Source: Ramlibacter sp. Leaf400 (GTDB taxonomy: Bacteria > Pseudomonadota > Gammaproteobacteria > Burkholderiales > Burkholderiaceae_C). Taken from it: a stretch of DNA of 64,000 bases. The position numbers and the translations under genes were made by a program. This document shows positions 17,283-24,600 of the stretch, piece after piece. The notes beneath the pieces were generated by a model. The model was not told the origin of the DNA. It saw nothing but the letters and a program-made list of their open reading frames with translations, and ran no database searches. The stretch spans positions 874 to 64,873 of the forward strand of contig NZ_LMQL01000010.1 in assembly GCF_001424545.1 (NCBI RefSeq), given 5' to 3'. Each line of letters opens with the position of its first letter. Position 1 is the stretch's first letter.

Positions 17283-17864
17283 TCAGACGAATCCGAGCTG
17301 CCGCGCCACCAGGAACGCCACGCCACCGAGGCAGATGCTCACGCCGTAGGGGAGCTTGCCGATCGAAGGCATGGTGGCGGCGGCGCTGGGGCGCCACGCG
17401 CCCGAGGCCGGCGTCAGCAGGCTCCAGGCGACGAAGCGCAGGTTGTGGACGAAGGGACCGGTCGCGCGGCGCGACACTGCGAACACGACGGCGGCCAGCC
17501 CGCCGGTCACCAGGACGAAGGCGACCGCCAGCGGCATGGCCGGGGCGCCGAGGAAGGCGCCGATCGCTCCCATCAGCTTGACGTCACCCGCGCCCAGCAC
17601 GCGCAGCAGGTACAGCGGCATCAGCAGCGCGAGCCCGGCGGCCAGGCCCAGCGCCGCGGTCGACAGGCCGGCGGCGATCGAGGTGGCGTGCGTCGCGTTG
17701 TAGAGGAGGCCGTACACCATGCCGCCGGCCGTGAGCCAGTTGGGGATGCGCAGCGTCTTCCAGTCGATCACCGCGGCCAGCGCCAGCAGTGCGATCAGCG
17801 CTCCGGTCTGGGCGTGGCTGGCCAGCATCCAGAGCAGTTCTCCCAGGGCTTCGAGTTCGTTCAT
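17283..17864 (-). CDS. tadV: Prepilin peptidase of the Flp pilus (TadV/CpaA, A24)
   Basis: This aspartic membrane peptidase removes leaders from Flp and TadE-like prepilins. Both catalytic motifs are visible: Asp in VIDWKTLRIPN (about residues 32-42) and GAGD in VLGAGDVKLMGAIGAFLG (about 89-106). There are five or six hydrophobic helices over 193 residues. It lacks the N-terminal methyltransferase domain of PilD, as is normal for TadV. It is the first gene of the tad operon. A 10-base direct repeat GTCCTGGCAC (17871-17880 and 17929-17938) lies directly upstream. Confidence 0.93.
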   Translation of the reverse strand: MNELEALGELLWMLASHAQTGALIALLALAAVIDWKTLRIPNWLTAGGMVYGLLYNATHATSIAAGLSTAALGLAAGLALLMPLYLLRVLGAGDVKLMGAIGAFLGAPAMPLAVAFVLVTGGLAAVVFAVSRRATGPFVHNLRFVAWSLLTPASGAWRPSAAATMPSIGKLPYGVSICLGGVAFLVARQLGFV

Positions 17865-18002
17865 CTTGTTGTCCTGGCACCGGCGGAATGCGGTGCGTCG
17901 TCGATGAATCGAATCTAGGAGGGGGCTAGTCCTGGCACATCACCGGACCGTCCCGATTTGCATGGGACATGGGTCCCGGTGGACCCGGGGCGTGCCGCGG
18001 AT

Positions 18003-18287
18003 TCAGGCGGAGGGGTGCAGACGAGGGGAGTGCCAGGCCACGGCCACGCCGATGGCGTCGTCGGGTCCGGGCTCGGTGCGCAGGACTTGGGCCGTCGCGG
18101 CGAACGTCAGGCCCGTCGCGGGCACCTCGTAGCGGAACGACAGCCAATCGTCGATCGTGCTTCCCGAAGGCGCGAAGAAGTACATGCCGCCGGGGCCGAT
18201 GTCGCGGGACACGGCCGGGCTTCCGTCCGGCAAGTGGAACCGGAGCGCGAGGGGTGTTCGCTCGCCGGCGCGCCGCTCATGCTTCAT
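18003..18287 (-). CDS. PilZ-domain protein (candidate c-di-GMP receptor)
   Basis: This small protein of 94 residues starts MKHERRAGERTPLALRF, which carries the PilZ RxxxR-type arginines (RRAGER). It is followed by SRDIGPGGMYF, matching the second PilZ motif D/NxSxxG only loosely because Ile and Pro replace the Ser region. It therefore probably folds as PilZ, but c-di-GMP binding is uncertain. An upstream ATG at 18371 is in frame and would add 28 Pro/Arg-rich residues. It lies 138 bases before tadV on the same strand and is divergent from a LuxR-type regulator, suggesting a role in Tad pilus control. Confidence 0.75.
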   Translation of the reverse strand: MKHERRAGERTPLALRFHLPDGSPAVSRDIGPGGMYFFAPSGSTIDDWLSFRYEVPATGLTFAATAQVLRTEPGPDDAIGVAVAWHSPRLHPSA

Positions 18288-18421
18288 CCGCTGGATTCTG
18301 CGGGGACGAACCCGCGGGCCGGATGGTTGCTTTGCCCCTGGCGAAGGGTCCACGGCGTCATGGGTCCTCACGAAGTCGAGTTACACATGCGCAAGCTCTG
18401 CAATGCAACGAAAGTTCGAAC

Positions 18422-18464
18422 CGTGAGAAGGATCACACACGGAAAGATTAGCCTTTCGTAGTAT
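18422..18464 (+). promoter_or_regulatory. CRP-like site and -10 box ahead of the LuxR-type regulator
   Basis: CGTGA-GAAGGA-TCACA at 18422-18437 matches the CRP/Vfr half sites TGTGA-N6-TCACA at nine of ten positions. A TAGTAT -10-like box lies at 18459-18464, which puts the transcription start near 18471 and the site centre at about -41.5, the class II activator position. The -35 region is poor, as expected for an activated promoter. This rests on pattern matching only. Confidence 0.45.
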
Positions 18465-18489
18465 GGATCGACCTCGAAAGGGATACGCC

Positions 18490-19170
18490 ATGAATCCAGT
18501 TGCATCCAGGCCCGTCCAGGTGTTCGTGGTGGCTCCGGCGATGCTCTGCTGGGGGCTCGAGCGCCTGGTGCAGACGGCGCGTCCCCGCATCGAACTGATG
18601 GGAACGGCGGAGACGCTGGCCGATGCGATGCCGGTGCTGCAGGGCCGGGTGGTGGCCGACGTGGTCGTCCTGGATCTCGATGGCGGCTACGGACCCGACG
18701 CGGTGGCCGACCTGCAGGCGGTCTTCAAGGGGCGGCTGGTGGTGCTCACCAGTTCGCAGGACGTGGGGCTGCTGGACCAGGTGGTGGTGGCGGGCGCGAG
18801 CGGCGTGGTCCGCAAGAGCGATTCGCCGGCCGCGCTGCTCAAGTCGATCGAGAAGGTGCACGAGGGCGAGCTGTGGATCAACCGCAGCGCCGCCGGCCGC
18901 ATCTTCGTGGAGATGGCCCGCCAGAACGTGGCCAGCGGCAACGACCCCGACCGCCTGAAGATCGCCACGCTCACCGCGCGCGAGCGCCAGACGATCGCGG
19001 CGGTGGCCAGCGATGCATCGGCGCCCGGCAAGGTCATCGCGGGGCGCCTGTGCATCAGCGAACACACGCTGCGCAACCACCTGAGCTCCATCTACGGCAA
19101 GCTGGGCCTGTCCAACCGGCTGGACCTTTTCGCCTACGCCACCAAGCACCGGCTGCACAAGGCGGGCTGA
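18490..19170 (+). CDS. Response regulator, receiver plus LuxR-type helix-turn-helix
   Basis: A NarL/FixJ-like regulator of 226 residues (from ATG 18490, with GGGATACGCC upstream). The receiver domain has the candidate phospho-acceptor in VVVLDLDGGYG (Asp62 or Asp64), a VLTSS switch Ser/Thr and the conserved Lys in VVRKSDSPAAL. The acidic cluster near residue 14 is missing (VFVVAPAMLCWG), so Mg2+-dependent phosphorylation is doubtful. The C-terminal HTH (about 163-222) contains LTARERQTIAAVA and ISEHTLRNHLSSIYGKLG. No kinase gene is adjacent. Its divergence from the PilZ/tad block suggests it controls the pilus genes. Confidence 0.85.
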   Translation: MNPVASRPVQVFVVAPAMLCWGLERLVQTARPRIELMGTAETLADAMPVLQGRVVADVVVLDLDGGYGPDAVADLQAVFKGRLVVLTSSQDVGLLDQVVVAGASGVVRKSDSPAALLKSIEKVHEGELWINRSAAGRIFVEMARQNVASGNDPDRLKIATLTARERQTIAAVASDASAPGKVIAGRLCISEHTLRNHLSSIYGKLGLSNRLDLFAYATKHRLHKAG

Positions 19171-19188
19171 GCCGCCGCGCAAAAGACG

Positions 19189-19224
19189 AAGGCCCCGCAC
19201 TTGCGTGCGGGGCCTTGATTTTTT
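19189..19224 (+). terminator. Rho-independent terminator after the LuxR-type regulator
   Basis: A 12-bp perfect stem, AAGGCCCCGCAC (19189-19200) / GTGCGGGGCCTT (19205-19216), with a TTGC loop, is followed by GATTTTTT. It ends the plus-strand regulator transcript and faces the 3' end of the minus-strand tRNA-Asn. Confidence 0.92.
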
Positions 19225-19299
19225 GGCTCCCCGACCTGGGCTCGAACCAGGGACCTACGGATTAACAGTCCGGCGCTCTACCGACTGAGCTATCGGGGA
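19224..19299 (-). tRNA. tRNA-Asn (anticodon GTT)
   Basis: On the minus strand the sequence folds as a complete cloverleaf. The acceptor stem is TCCCCGA/TCGGGGA, the D arm is TAGCTCAGTCGGTAGAGC, and the anticodon arm CGGACTGTTAATCCG carries GTT. The T arm contains GGTTCGAGCC. The CCA end is encoded (19224-19226). A perfect TATAAT on the minus strand at 19316-19311 stands at the right distance to be its promoter -10. Confidence 0.97.
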
Positions 19300-19337
19300 A
19301 CAAGCCCAAGATTATAGCGCCTCTTTTTGGCTCTTCT

Positions 19338-21425
19338 TCAGAGCGATGCGGTGAAAGCCACGCGGTAGGTGCGCGGGGCGCCCGGGTAGAGGTAGACGTG
19401 CGAGAACTGGAAGGGCGCCTCGCGCCAGTAGCGGCGGTCCAGCAGGTTGTGCACGCCGACCGTCCAGGTGGTGGGCGTGGCGCCGATGCGCCGCTCGTAG
19501 CGCAGCGCGGCGTCCACGCGCGTCCACGACGGGATCGAAGCCGAGCCGTCGGCCAGCACGTTGCGCGAGCCCTCGTGCGAGACATGGCCCTCGGCCGCCA
19601 GCCCCGGCACGGCCGCGATGCGGTAGGCGGCTGTGCCGCGCAGCACGAGCTGCGGCACGTTGGTCGGCCGCTCGCCGTTGGTGGACGGCTCGTAGATGCT
19701 GTCTTCGCGGCGCGCGCGCAGCACGGTCGCGGCACCCTGCAGGCGCCAGGGACCCGCGGTCCAGCCGGCCGAGGCCTCGAGCCCGCGGTGCAGCGCGGAG
19801 CCGTCGTACTCGCCCACGGCGCAGGAGAAGGTGCGCAGGCAGAAATCGAAGTTGGTCAGCGGCCGGCGGATCTCGAACAGCGCCACCTGCCAGCCGAATC
19901 CCGCATCGCCGCCGCGCAGGCCCACCTCGGTCTGCCGCGACTTCGCCGCGGGCAGCACCTGGCCGGCGTTGGCCAGCGCGAACACGGGGTTGGTCGTGAC
20001 CTGCCAGGACTCGATGCCCTGGCCCCAGCTGCCATAGGCGACGAGCTCGCCGAACCGATAGCTCACCGCGGCCCAGGGCGTGGTGACGTTCTGCTCGAAG
20101 CCGCGGTCCAGGCGCGTGTGGCGCACGCCCAGCCAGGTGGTGAGCCGGTCGCTCCAGCGCATGGCGTCCTGCACGTGCAGCTCGGTCGCGCGCTCGTCGC
20201 GATCGGGGACGATGAAGGTCAGGTCCGGCGCCGGCGACACGACGGCAGTGCCGTCGATGGTGCCGACGCCCGCGAAGTTGAATGCCTGCGGGTTGAAGCG
20301 GTCGCGCGTGCGGTGCACCAGCACGCCGGTGGACAGATCGTGCGTCACCGGCCCGGTCTGGAACCGGCCCGCCAGGCGCAGCGCGGCGGCATCGCGCCGG
20401 CGGCGCTCGTCCTCGCTGCGGAAGTCGAAGTAGTCGAACGTGCCGTCGGAGCAGAAGCGGTCGAAGTTGCCCTCGGCGGAGCAGCCGAACGGGAAGGCGG
20501 TGAAGTCGTCCGTCTCCAGCCGCTGCGATCCGAGTTGCGCGGACCAGCGCCAGTCGGGGTTCAGCGCCTGGGTGAAGCGCAGCGTGCCGGTGAGGCCGTC
20601 GAACTTCGACGTCTGCAGCCAGGGCTGGTTGTTCAGGTTCAGCCGCGGGTTGGCCGGCTGCGGCACCACGCTGCCCAGCAGGCTGAAGCCGGTCTGGCTG
20701 GCCTGCGCGCGGTGGCTCCACTCGACCTCGGCTTCCAGCAGCGAGTCGCGGCTCGCGCGCCAGTCGGTGGCCAGCGCGACCAGGCTGCGCTCGCCGTCGG
20801 TGTTGCGCACCAGCGGCCGCAGGCGTTCGTGCGCGACGTTCAGGCGCAGGCCGAAGGCGTCGTCCACGCCGAAGCGCCCGCCGAGGTCGGCCGCGCCGAG
20901 CAGGCCGGCGCGGTTCGTCGCTTCGAGCCGCACCTCGCGCAGGGGCTGCGCCGTCGGCCGCTTGACCACGTAGTTGACCAGCCCGCCGGGCGCGCTGGTG
21001 CCGGCCTGGATGCCGCTGGTGCCCTTGAGGATCTCGACCCGCTCCTTGTTGTCCAGCGGGATCATGGTCTCGGCGTTGATCGGCAGGCCTTCGCGGCGGT
21101 AGTTGAACTGGTTGTTCAGCGTGAAGCCGCGGATCGACAGGATGTCCCAGTAGCCGGCCGCGTTGTAGGCGTCGCTCACCGAACTGTCGAAGCGGGTCAG
21201 GTCCGCGAGGCGGCGCGCGCCGGCGGCCTCGATGTCGCGCCCGGTGATGACCGTCGTGGACACGGGCACCTCCTTGCGGGGCAGGTCACCGAAGCCGGTG
21301 ACGTCGGCCGCCGGCGCGGCCTGCGCCGGGGTGACGGTGACGGTGCGCAGGGTCGTGTCCTGCGCGTGTGCGCACAGCGCGGTGAGGAGCGCGATTGCGC
21401 CCGGGACGGGTCGGAGTTTTGCCAC
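19338..21425 (-). CDS. TonB-dependent outer-membrane receptor under a TPP riboswitch
   Basis: This outer-membrane active transporter has a signal peptide (AIALLTALCAHAQ), then a plug domain with VPVSTTVITGRDIEAAG and the SIRGFTLNNQFNYRREGLP and VEILKGTSGIQAG segments typical of FhuE/FpvA-like siderophore receptors. A 22-strand barrel ends in a Leu (AFTASL). By homology it would be called a ferric-siderophore receptor. However, a TPP riboswitch precedes it on the same strand, so uptake of thiamin or a thiamin precursor is more likely. I see no clear TonB box. GTG at 21425 with AGGAAGAC upstream is the best start; a TTG at 21440 is in frame. It has about 695 residues. Confidence 0.9.
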   Translation of the reverse strand: MAKLRPVPGAIALLTALCAHAQDTTLRTVTVTPAQAAPAADVTGFGDLPRKEVPVSTTVITGRDIEAAGARRLADLTRFDSSVSDAYNAAGYWDILSIRGFTLNNQFNYRREGLPINAETMIPLDNKERVEILKGTSGIQAGTSAPGGLVNYVVKRPTAQPLREVRLEATNRAGLLGAADLGGRFGVDDAFGLRLNVAHERLRPLVRNTDGERSLVALATDWRASRDSLLEAEVEWSHRAQASQTGFSLLGSVVPQPANPRLNLNNQPWLQTSKFDGLTGTLRFTQALNPDWRWSAQLGSQRLETDDFTAFPFGCSAEGNFDRFCSDGTFDYFDFRSEDERRRRDAAALRLAGRFQTGPVTHDLSTGVLVHRTRDRFNPQAFNFAGVGTIDGTAVVSPAPDLTFIVPDRDERATELHVQDAMRWSDRLTTWLGVRHTRLDRGFEQNVTTPWAAVSYRFGELVAYGSWGQGIESWQVTTNPVFALANAGQVLPAAKSRQTEVGLRGGDAGFGWQVALFEIRRPLTNFDFCLRTFSCAVGEYDGSALHRGLEASAGWTAGPWRLQGAATVLRARREDSIYEPSTNGERPTNVPQLVLRGTAAYRIAAVPGLAAEGHVSHEGSRNVLADGSASIPSWTRVDAALRYERRIGATPTTWTVGVHNLLDRRYWREAPFQFSHVYLYPGAPRTYRVAFTASL

Positions 21426-21504
21426 GACGTCTTCCTTCAACGGTCGATGGCAGGTCGGCTTGCTGGACGGGTTGTCGCCCTGTGAGAACCGGAGCGCCGT
21501 CTTG

Positions 21505-21597
21505 TCGCTTGCTTCCCTGCGCGAGGATTACCTCAATCAGGTTCAAAGGGACTCTCTCAGTCGCTGCCGTTCAGGCAACAACACCCCTAGCGGAATG
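21505..21597 (-). promoter_or_regulatory. TPP (thiamin pyrophosphate) riboswitch
   Basis: Read on the minus strand, the conserved THI-box elements appear in order: CTAGGGGTGT (21590-21581), CTGAGAG (21560-21554), CCCTTTGAACCTGATTGAGG (21550-21531), a GGTAATCCTC arm (about 21534-21525), and CGCAGGGAAGC (21521-21511). This matches the P1-P5 consensus of TPP riboswitches. The aptamer ends about 80 bases before the GTG start of the TonB-dependent receptor, which it must control, presumably repressing it when TPP is plentiful. The expression platform is not obvious; no T-rich terminator is seen, so translation control is likely. Confidence 0.93.
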
Positions 21598-21636
21598 CCT
21601 CTTGGGAGGCGGTGCGGATTGTATGCGGTTGGAAAA

Positions 21637-21720
21637 GGGGCTAGGGGCTAGGGGCTGGGGACTAGGGAGCAGCCGAACGCCCCCCATGTCACCAACCCCT
21701 AGCCCCTAGCCCCTAGCCCC
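21637..21720. repeat. Heptamer inverted repeat with G-quadruplex potential
   Basis: The right arm (21696-21720) is (CCCCTAG)3CCCC and the left arm (21637-21660) is GGGG-CTA-GGGG-CTA-GGGG-CT-GGGG. The two are complementary except for one missing A, and are separated by 35 bases. Either strand has four G4 runs with loops of two or three bases, fitting an intramolecular G-quadruplex. The element begins directly after the stop codon of fpr. In the fpr transcript it would form a long hairpin ending in TTTT, so it can also serve as a terminator. Confidence 0.85.
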
Positions 21721-22824
21721 TCAATCAAACACCGGCGTCTCCACCCCCAGCACCTTGTGCAGCTTGGGCGACGTGGTCGTGTACTGCAGGTGGATCTTGC
21801 CCTTCTCGGGGAAGATGATCGGCGCGGCGCCGAAGGCGGCCAGCGCGCATTCGTGGAAGCCCGAGAGGATCAGCTTCTTCTTGCCGGGGTAGGTGTTGAT
21901 GTCGCCCACCGCGAAGATGCCCGGGATGCTGGTGGAGAACTTCTCGGTGTCCACCTTGAGCTGCTTGCGCTCGATGTCCAGGCCCCACTCGGCGATCGGG
22001 CCCAGCTTGGGCGACAGGCCGAAGAAAACCAGCAGCATGTCCAGGGGCACCACGCGGGTGACGCCGTCGGAGCCGGTGACCTTGGCGCCGGAGAGGCGTC
22101 CGTCCTTTTCGTCGTAGCCGGTGATCTGGCCGACGATGAACTGCATCTCGTACTGCTCGCACAGCTCGCGCATGCGGGCCACCGACGCGGGCGCGGCCTT
22201 GAAGCCGTCGCGGCGGTGGATCAGGATGACGCTCTCGGCCTTGTTCGGGCCCTCGGCCACGAAATTCAGTGTCCAGTCGAGGGCCGAGTCGCCGCCGCCC
22301 ACGACCACCAGGTTCTTGCCGGCGAAGTCGGCCGGGTTGCGCACCCGGTAGAACAGTTGCGAGCCGTCGAACTTGTCCAGGCCGTCCAGCTTCAGCGTGC
22401 GCGGCTCGAAGGCGCCCACGCCCGCCGCGATGAAGATGGTCTTGGTCAGGAACTGCGTGCCCTTGGACGTCTGCACGAAGAAGCGGCCGTCGTCCTGCCG
22501 CTCGACCACCGTGACCGTCTGGCCCAGGTGGAAGGTGGCACCGAACGGCTCGATCTGCTTGAGCAGCGCGTCGGTCAGTTCCTTGCCGGTGCACACCGGG
22601 ATGGCCGGGATGTCGTAGATCGGCTTGTCGGGGTACAGCTCGATCGGCTGGCCGCCGGGATAGGCGAGCGAGTCGATCACGTGCGCCTTGATCTCCAGCA
22701 GGCCGAGTTCGAACACCTGGAAGAGGCCGACGGGCCCGGCCCCGACGATCACGGCGTCGGTCTCGATGGGGCCGTCATGCTCGGCGGCGGTCTTGATCAC
22801 TTCTTGGCTGAGTCTCGGTTCCAT
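21721..22824 (-). CDS. Ferredoxin--NADP+ reductase, thioredoxin-reductase-like
   Basis: This FAD enzyme transfers electrons between NADPH and ferredoxin. The FAD-binding GxGxxG motif is [18 protein letters not shown] (residues about 24-41), followed by the [17 protein letters not shown] segment typical of the YumC/TrxR-like FNR class. The NADP-binding motif is [11 protein letters not shown]. The C-terminal FAD segment is [20 protein letters not shown]. It lacks the CxxC of thioredoxin reductases. At 367 residues it is slightly longer than usual. It lies 21 bases downstream of the ferredoxin gene fdxA, its probable partner, and next to the cys cluster. Confidence 0.9.
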   Translation of the reverse strand: MEPRLSQEVIKTAAEHDGPIETDAVIVGAGPVGLFQVFELGLLEIKAHVIDSLAYPGGQPIELYPDKPIYDIPAIPVCTGKELTDALLKQIEPFGATFHLGQTVTVVERQDDGRFFVQTSKGTQFLTKTIFIAAGVGAFEPRTLKLDGLDKFDGSQLFYRVRNPADFAGKNLVVVGGGDSALDWTLNFVAEGPNKAESVILIHRRDGFKAAPASVARMRELCEQYEMQFIVGQITGYDEKDGRLSGAKVTGSDGVTRVVPLDMLLVFFGLSPKLGPIAEWGLDIERKQLKVDTEKFSTSIPGIFAVGDINTYPGKKKLILSGFHECALAAFGAAPIIFPEKGKIHLQYTTTSPKLHKVLGVETPVFD

Positions 22825-22845
22825 GCGAATGCTAGCTTTTCTTGT

Positions 22846-23175
22846 TCAGCGGACCAGTTCGGACAACTTGCCCGGCTTGTCCTTCCATTCCTCGGCATCC
22901 TCCAGCGCGGGCTTGCGCTTGGTGATGCTCTTCCAGCCGGCGGCCTGCGACAGCTCGACGTTCAGCTTGATGAACGACATCTGGTCGGCCGGCACGTCCT
23001 CTTCGGCATAGATGGCGTTGACCGGGCACTCCGGGATGCACACGGCGCAATCGATGCACTCATCCGGATCGATCACCAGCATGTTCGGCCCCTCGCGGAA
23101 GCAGTCCACGGGGCAGACGTCCACGCAATCGGTGTACTTGCAGCGGATACATTGTTCGGTGACGACGTGGGTCAT
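22846..23175 (-). CDS. fdxA: 7Fe ferredoxin (FdxA type)
   Basis: This is an electron carrier with one [3Fe-4S] and one [4Fe-4S] cluster. The cysteine pattern C9-x2-C12-x4-C17-x3-CP and the later [12 protein letters not shown] are those of Azotobacter FdI-like ferredoxins. The C-terminal extension ([20 protein letters not shown]) is also typical. It has 109 residues and sits between cysN and the ferredoxin reductase gene on the same strand. A TAAAAT element in the 114-base gap upstream may be its own -10 box. It may feed electrons to the sulfite reductase encoded upstream. Confidence 0.93.
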   Translation of the reverse strand: MTHVVTEQCIRCKYTDCVDVCPVDCFREGPNMLVIDPDECIDCAVCIPECPVNAIYAEEDVPADQMSFIKLNVELSQAAGWKSITKRKPALEDAEEWKDKPGKLSELVR

Positions 23176-23289
23176 GTTGTCTTCGCGTGTGCGCTGGGGA
23201 AAACCCCGAATTTTACGGCTGCTGCCGCAGCCCCCCGGGCACCATGGAGATGCCCCGGTCGAGCCGCGATCGAAAGCGGTGGGACCGGC

Positions 23290-24600
23290 TCAGCGCACCA
23301 GCAGCGCCCCCGCGGTCCTGTGCGTGGCGGTGTCCACCAGCACCAGCGAGCCGGGCACGCGGGCCCGCTCGAAGGGCCGGGCCGCCAGCGGCTCCTGCAG
23401 CGCGATCTCCACGTGGCCGATCGCGTTGGGCTCCAGTTGCGTCGCGTCCTGTTCCGCCAGGGTCTGGATGTCCAGCCGATGCACCACGCGGCGCACCTTG
23501 GCCTTGACCCAGCGGTGCCCGTGCAGGGCCCAGTAGGTGCGCCCCGGCAGCAGCGGCTCGTCGTCCAGCCAGGCCACGGTGCCCGAGATCTCGCGCACGG
23601 CCTCCGGCGCATCGGCGGCCAGCAGCCAGTCGCCCCGGGAGACGTCGACCTCGCGGTCGAGCACGATGCCGGCGCTGTGGCCGGCCGGGATGTCCCGCGG
23701 GCGGCGCACGGCATCGAGCACCTGCGACACGGTCGCGGTCTGGCCCGAAGGCATGACGCGCACGGCCTGCCCCGGGCTCACCTGGCCGGTGGCCACGCGG
23801 CCCCAGAAGACGCGGCGGCCCTGGCTGGTGTCGGACGAGCCGGAGAATTTTTCCACCCACTGCACCGGGAAGGAGAGCGGCTCGGACGTCTCGGCCTGCG
23901 TGACCGGCAGCGTCTCCAGCAGCTGCAGCAGCGAGGGGCCCTGGTAGCCGCACCAGCCGGGCGCCGCCTCGACCACGTTGTGGCCCTTGAGCGCCGACAC
24001 GGGGACGACCGCGCGCGGCTCGATGCCCGCGGTGGCGGCGAAGCGCCCCAGCGCGGCCGAGATGTGGCGGAAGGCCAGCGTGGGGTCTTCCACCGCGTCC
24101 AGCTTGTTGACCGCGAACACGATCGAGGGCACGCGCAGCAGGTGCGCCAGCAGCGAGTGGCGCTGGGTCTGCGGCAGCAGGGGCAGGTCGGGGTCCTGCC
24201 AGGCCAGCTTGGTGGCGTCGACCAGCACCACGGCGGCGTCGGCGCTGGAGGCGGCCGTCACCATGTTGCGGGTGTACTGCTCGTGGCCCGGCGCGTCGCC
24301 GATGATGAACTTGCGCGAGGGCGTGGCGAAGTAGCGGTAGGCCACGTCGATGGTGATGCCCTGCTCGCGCTCGGCCGTCAGGCCGTCGGTCAGCAGCGCC
24401 AGGTCGGTCTCGCCCGAGCGCTGCACGCCGGCCAGCTGGTCCTGCAGCACGGCCTTGCTGTCCACCAGCAGGCGGCCGATCAGCGTGCTCTTGCCGTCGT
24501 CGACGGAGCCGCAGGTGATGAAGCGCAGGGCGGCGGCGTGATCGCCGTCCGGGCGCTGGATGGCCGCCAGCGCGGGGAGGGCGGTTACGGAGGCATCCAT
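23290..24600 (-). CDS. cysN: Sulfate adenylyltransferase subunit 1 (GTPase)
   Basis: CysN is the GTPase that drives formation of adenylyl sulfate (APS) together with CysD. The P-loop is GSVDDGKST (about residues 30-38), and the switch motif DAPGHEQYTRN, the NKLDAVED guanine-specificity motif and two beta-barrel domains follow. The 436-residue protein lacks the C-terminal CysC kinase found in CysNC fusions. This fits a pathway that reduces APS directly. Its ATG overlaps the cysD stop by one base (TGATG at 24602-24598). It is the last gene of the tightly packed cysI-DUF934-cysH-cysD-cysN operon. Confidence 0.95.
   Translation of the reverse strand: MDASVTALPALAAIQRPDGDHAAALRFITCGSVDDGKSTLIGRLLVDSKAVLQDQLAGVQRSGETDLALLTDGLTAEREQGITIDVAYRYFATPSRKFIIGDAPGHEQYTRNMVTAASSADAAVVLVDATKLAWQDPDLPLLPQTQRHSLLAHLLRVPSIVFAVNKLDAVEDPTLAFRHISAALGRFAATAGIEPRAVVPVSALKGHNVVEAAPGWCGYQGPSLLQLLETLPVTQAETSEPLSFPVQWVEKFSGSSDTSQGRRVFWGRVATGQVSPGQAVRVMPSGQTATVSQVLDAVRRPRDIPAGHSAGIVLDREVDVSRGDWLLAADAPEAVREISGTVAWLDDEPLLPGRTYWALHGHRWVKAKVRRVVHRLDIQTLAEQDATQLEPNAIGHVEIALQEPLAARPFERARVPGSLVLVDTATHRTAGALLVR

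Noticed and set aside
17871..17890. Sigma-54 promoter from TGGCAC upstream of tadV
   Set aside because: The -12 element is missing at the right spacing and the orientation would point away from tadV.
19338..21425. Calling the TonB-dependent receptor a plain siderophore receptor
   Set aside because: The receptor folds like one, but the TPP riboswitch directly upstream argues for a thiamin-related substrate.
21637..21720. CRISPR-like short repeats
   Set aside because: The repeat unit is only seven bases without unique spacers, and no cas genes are present.
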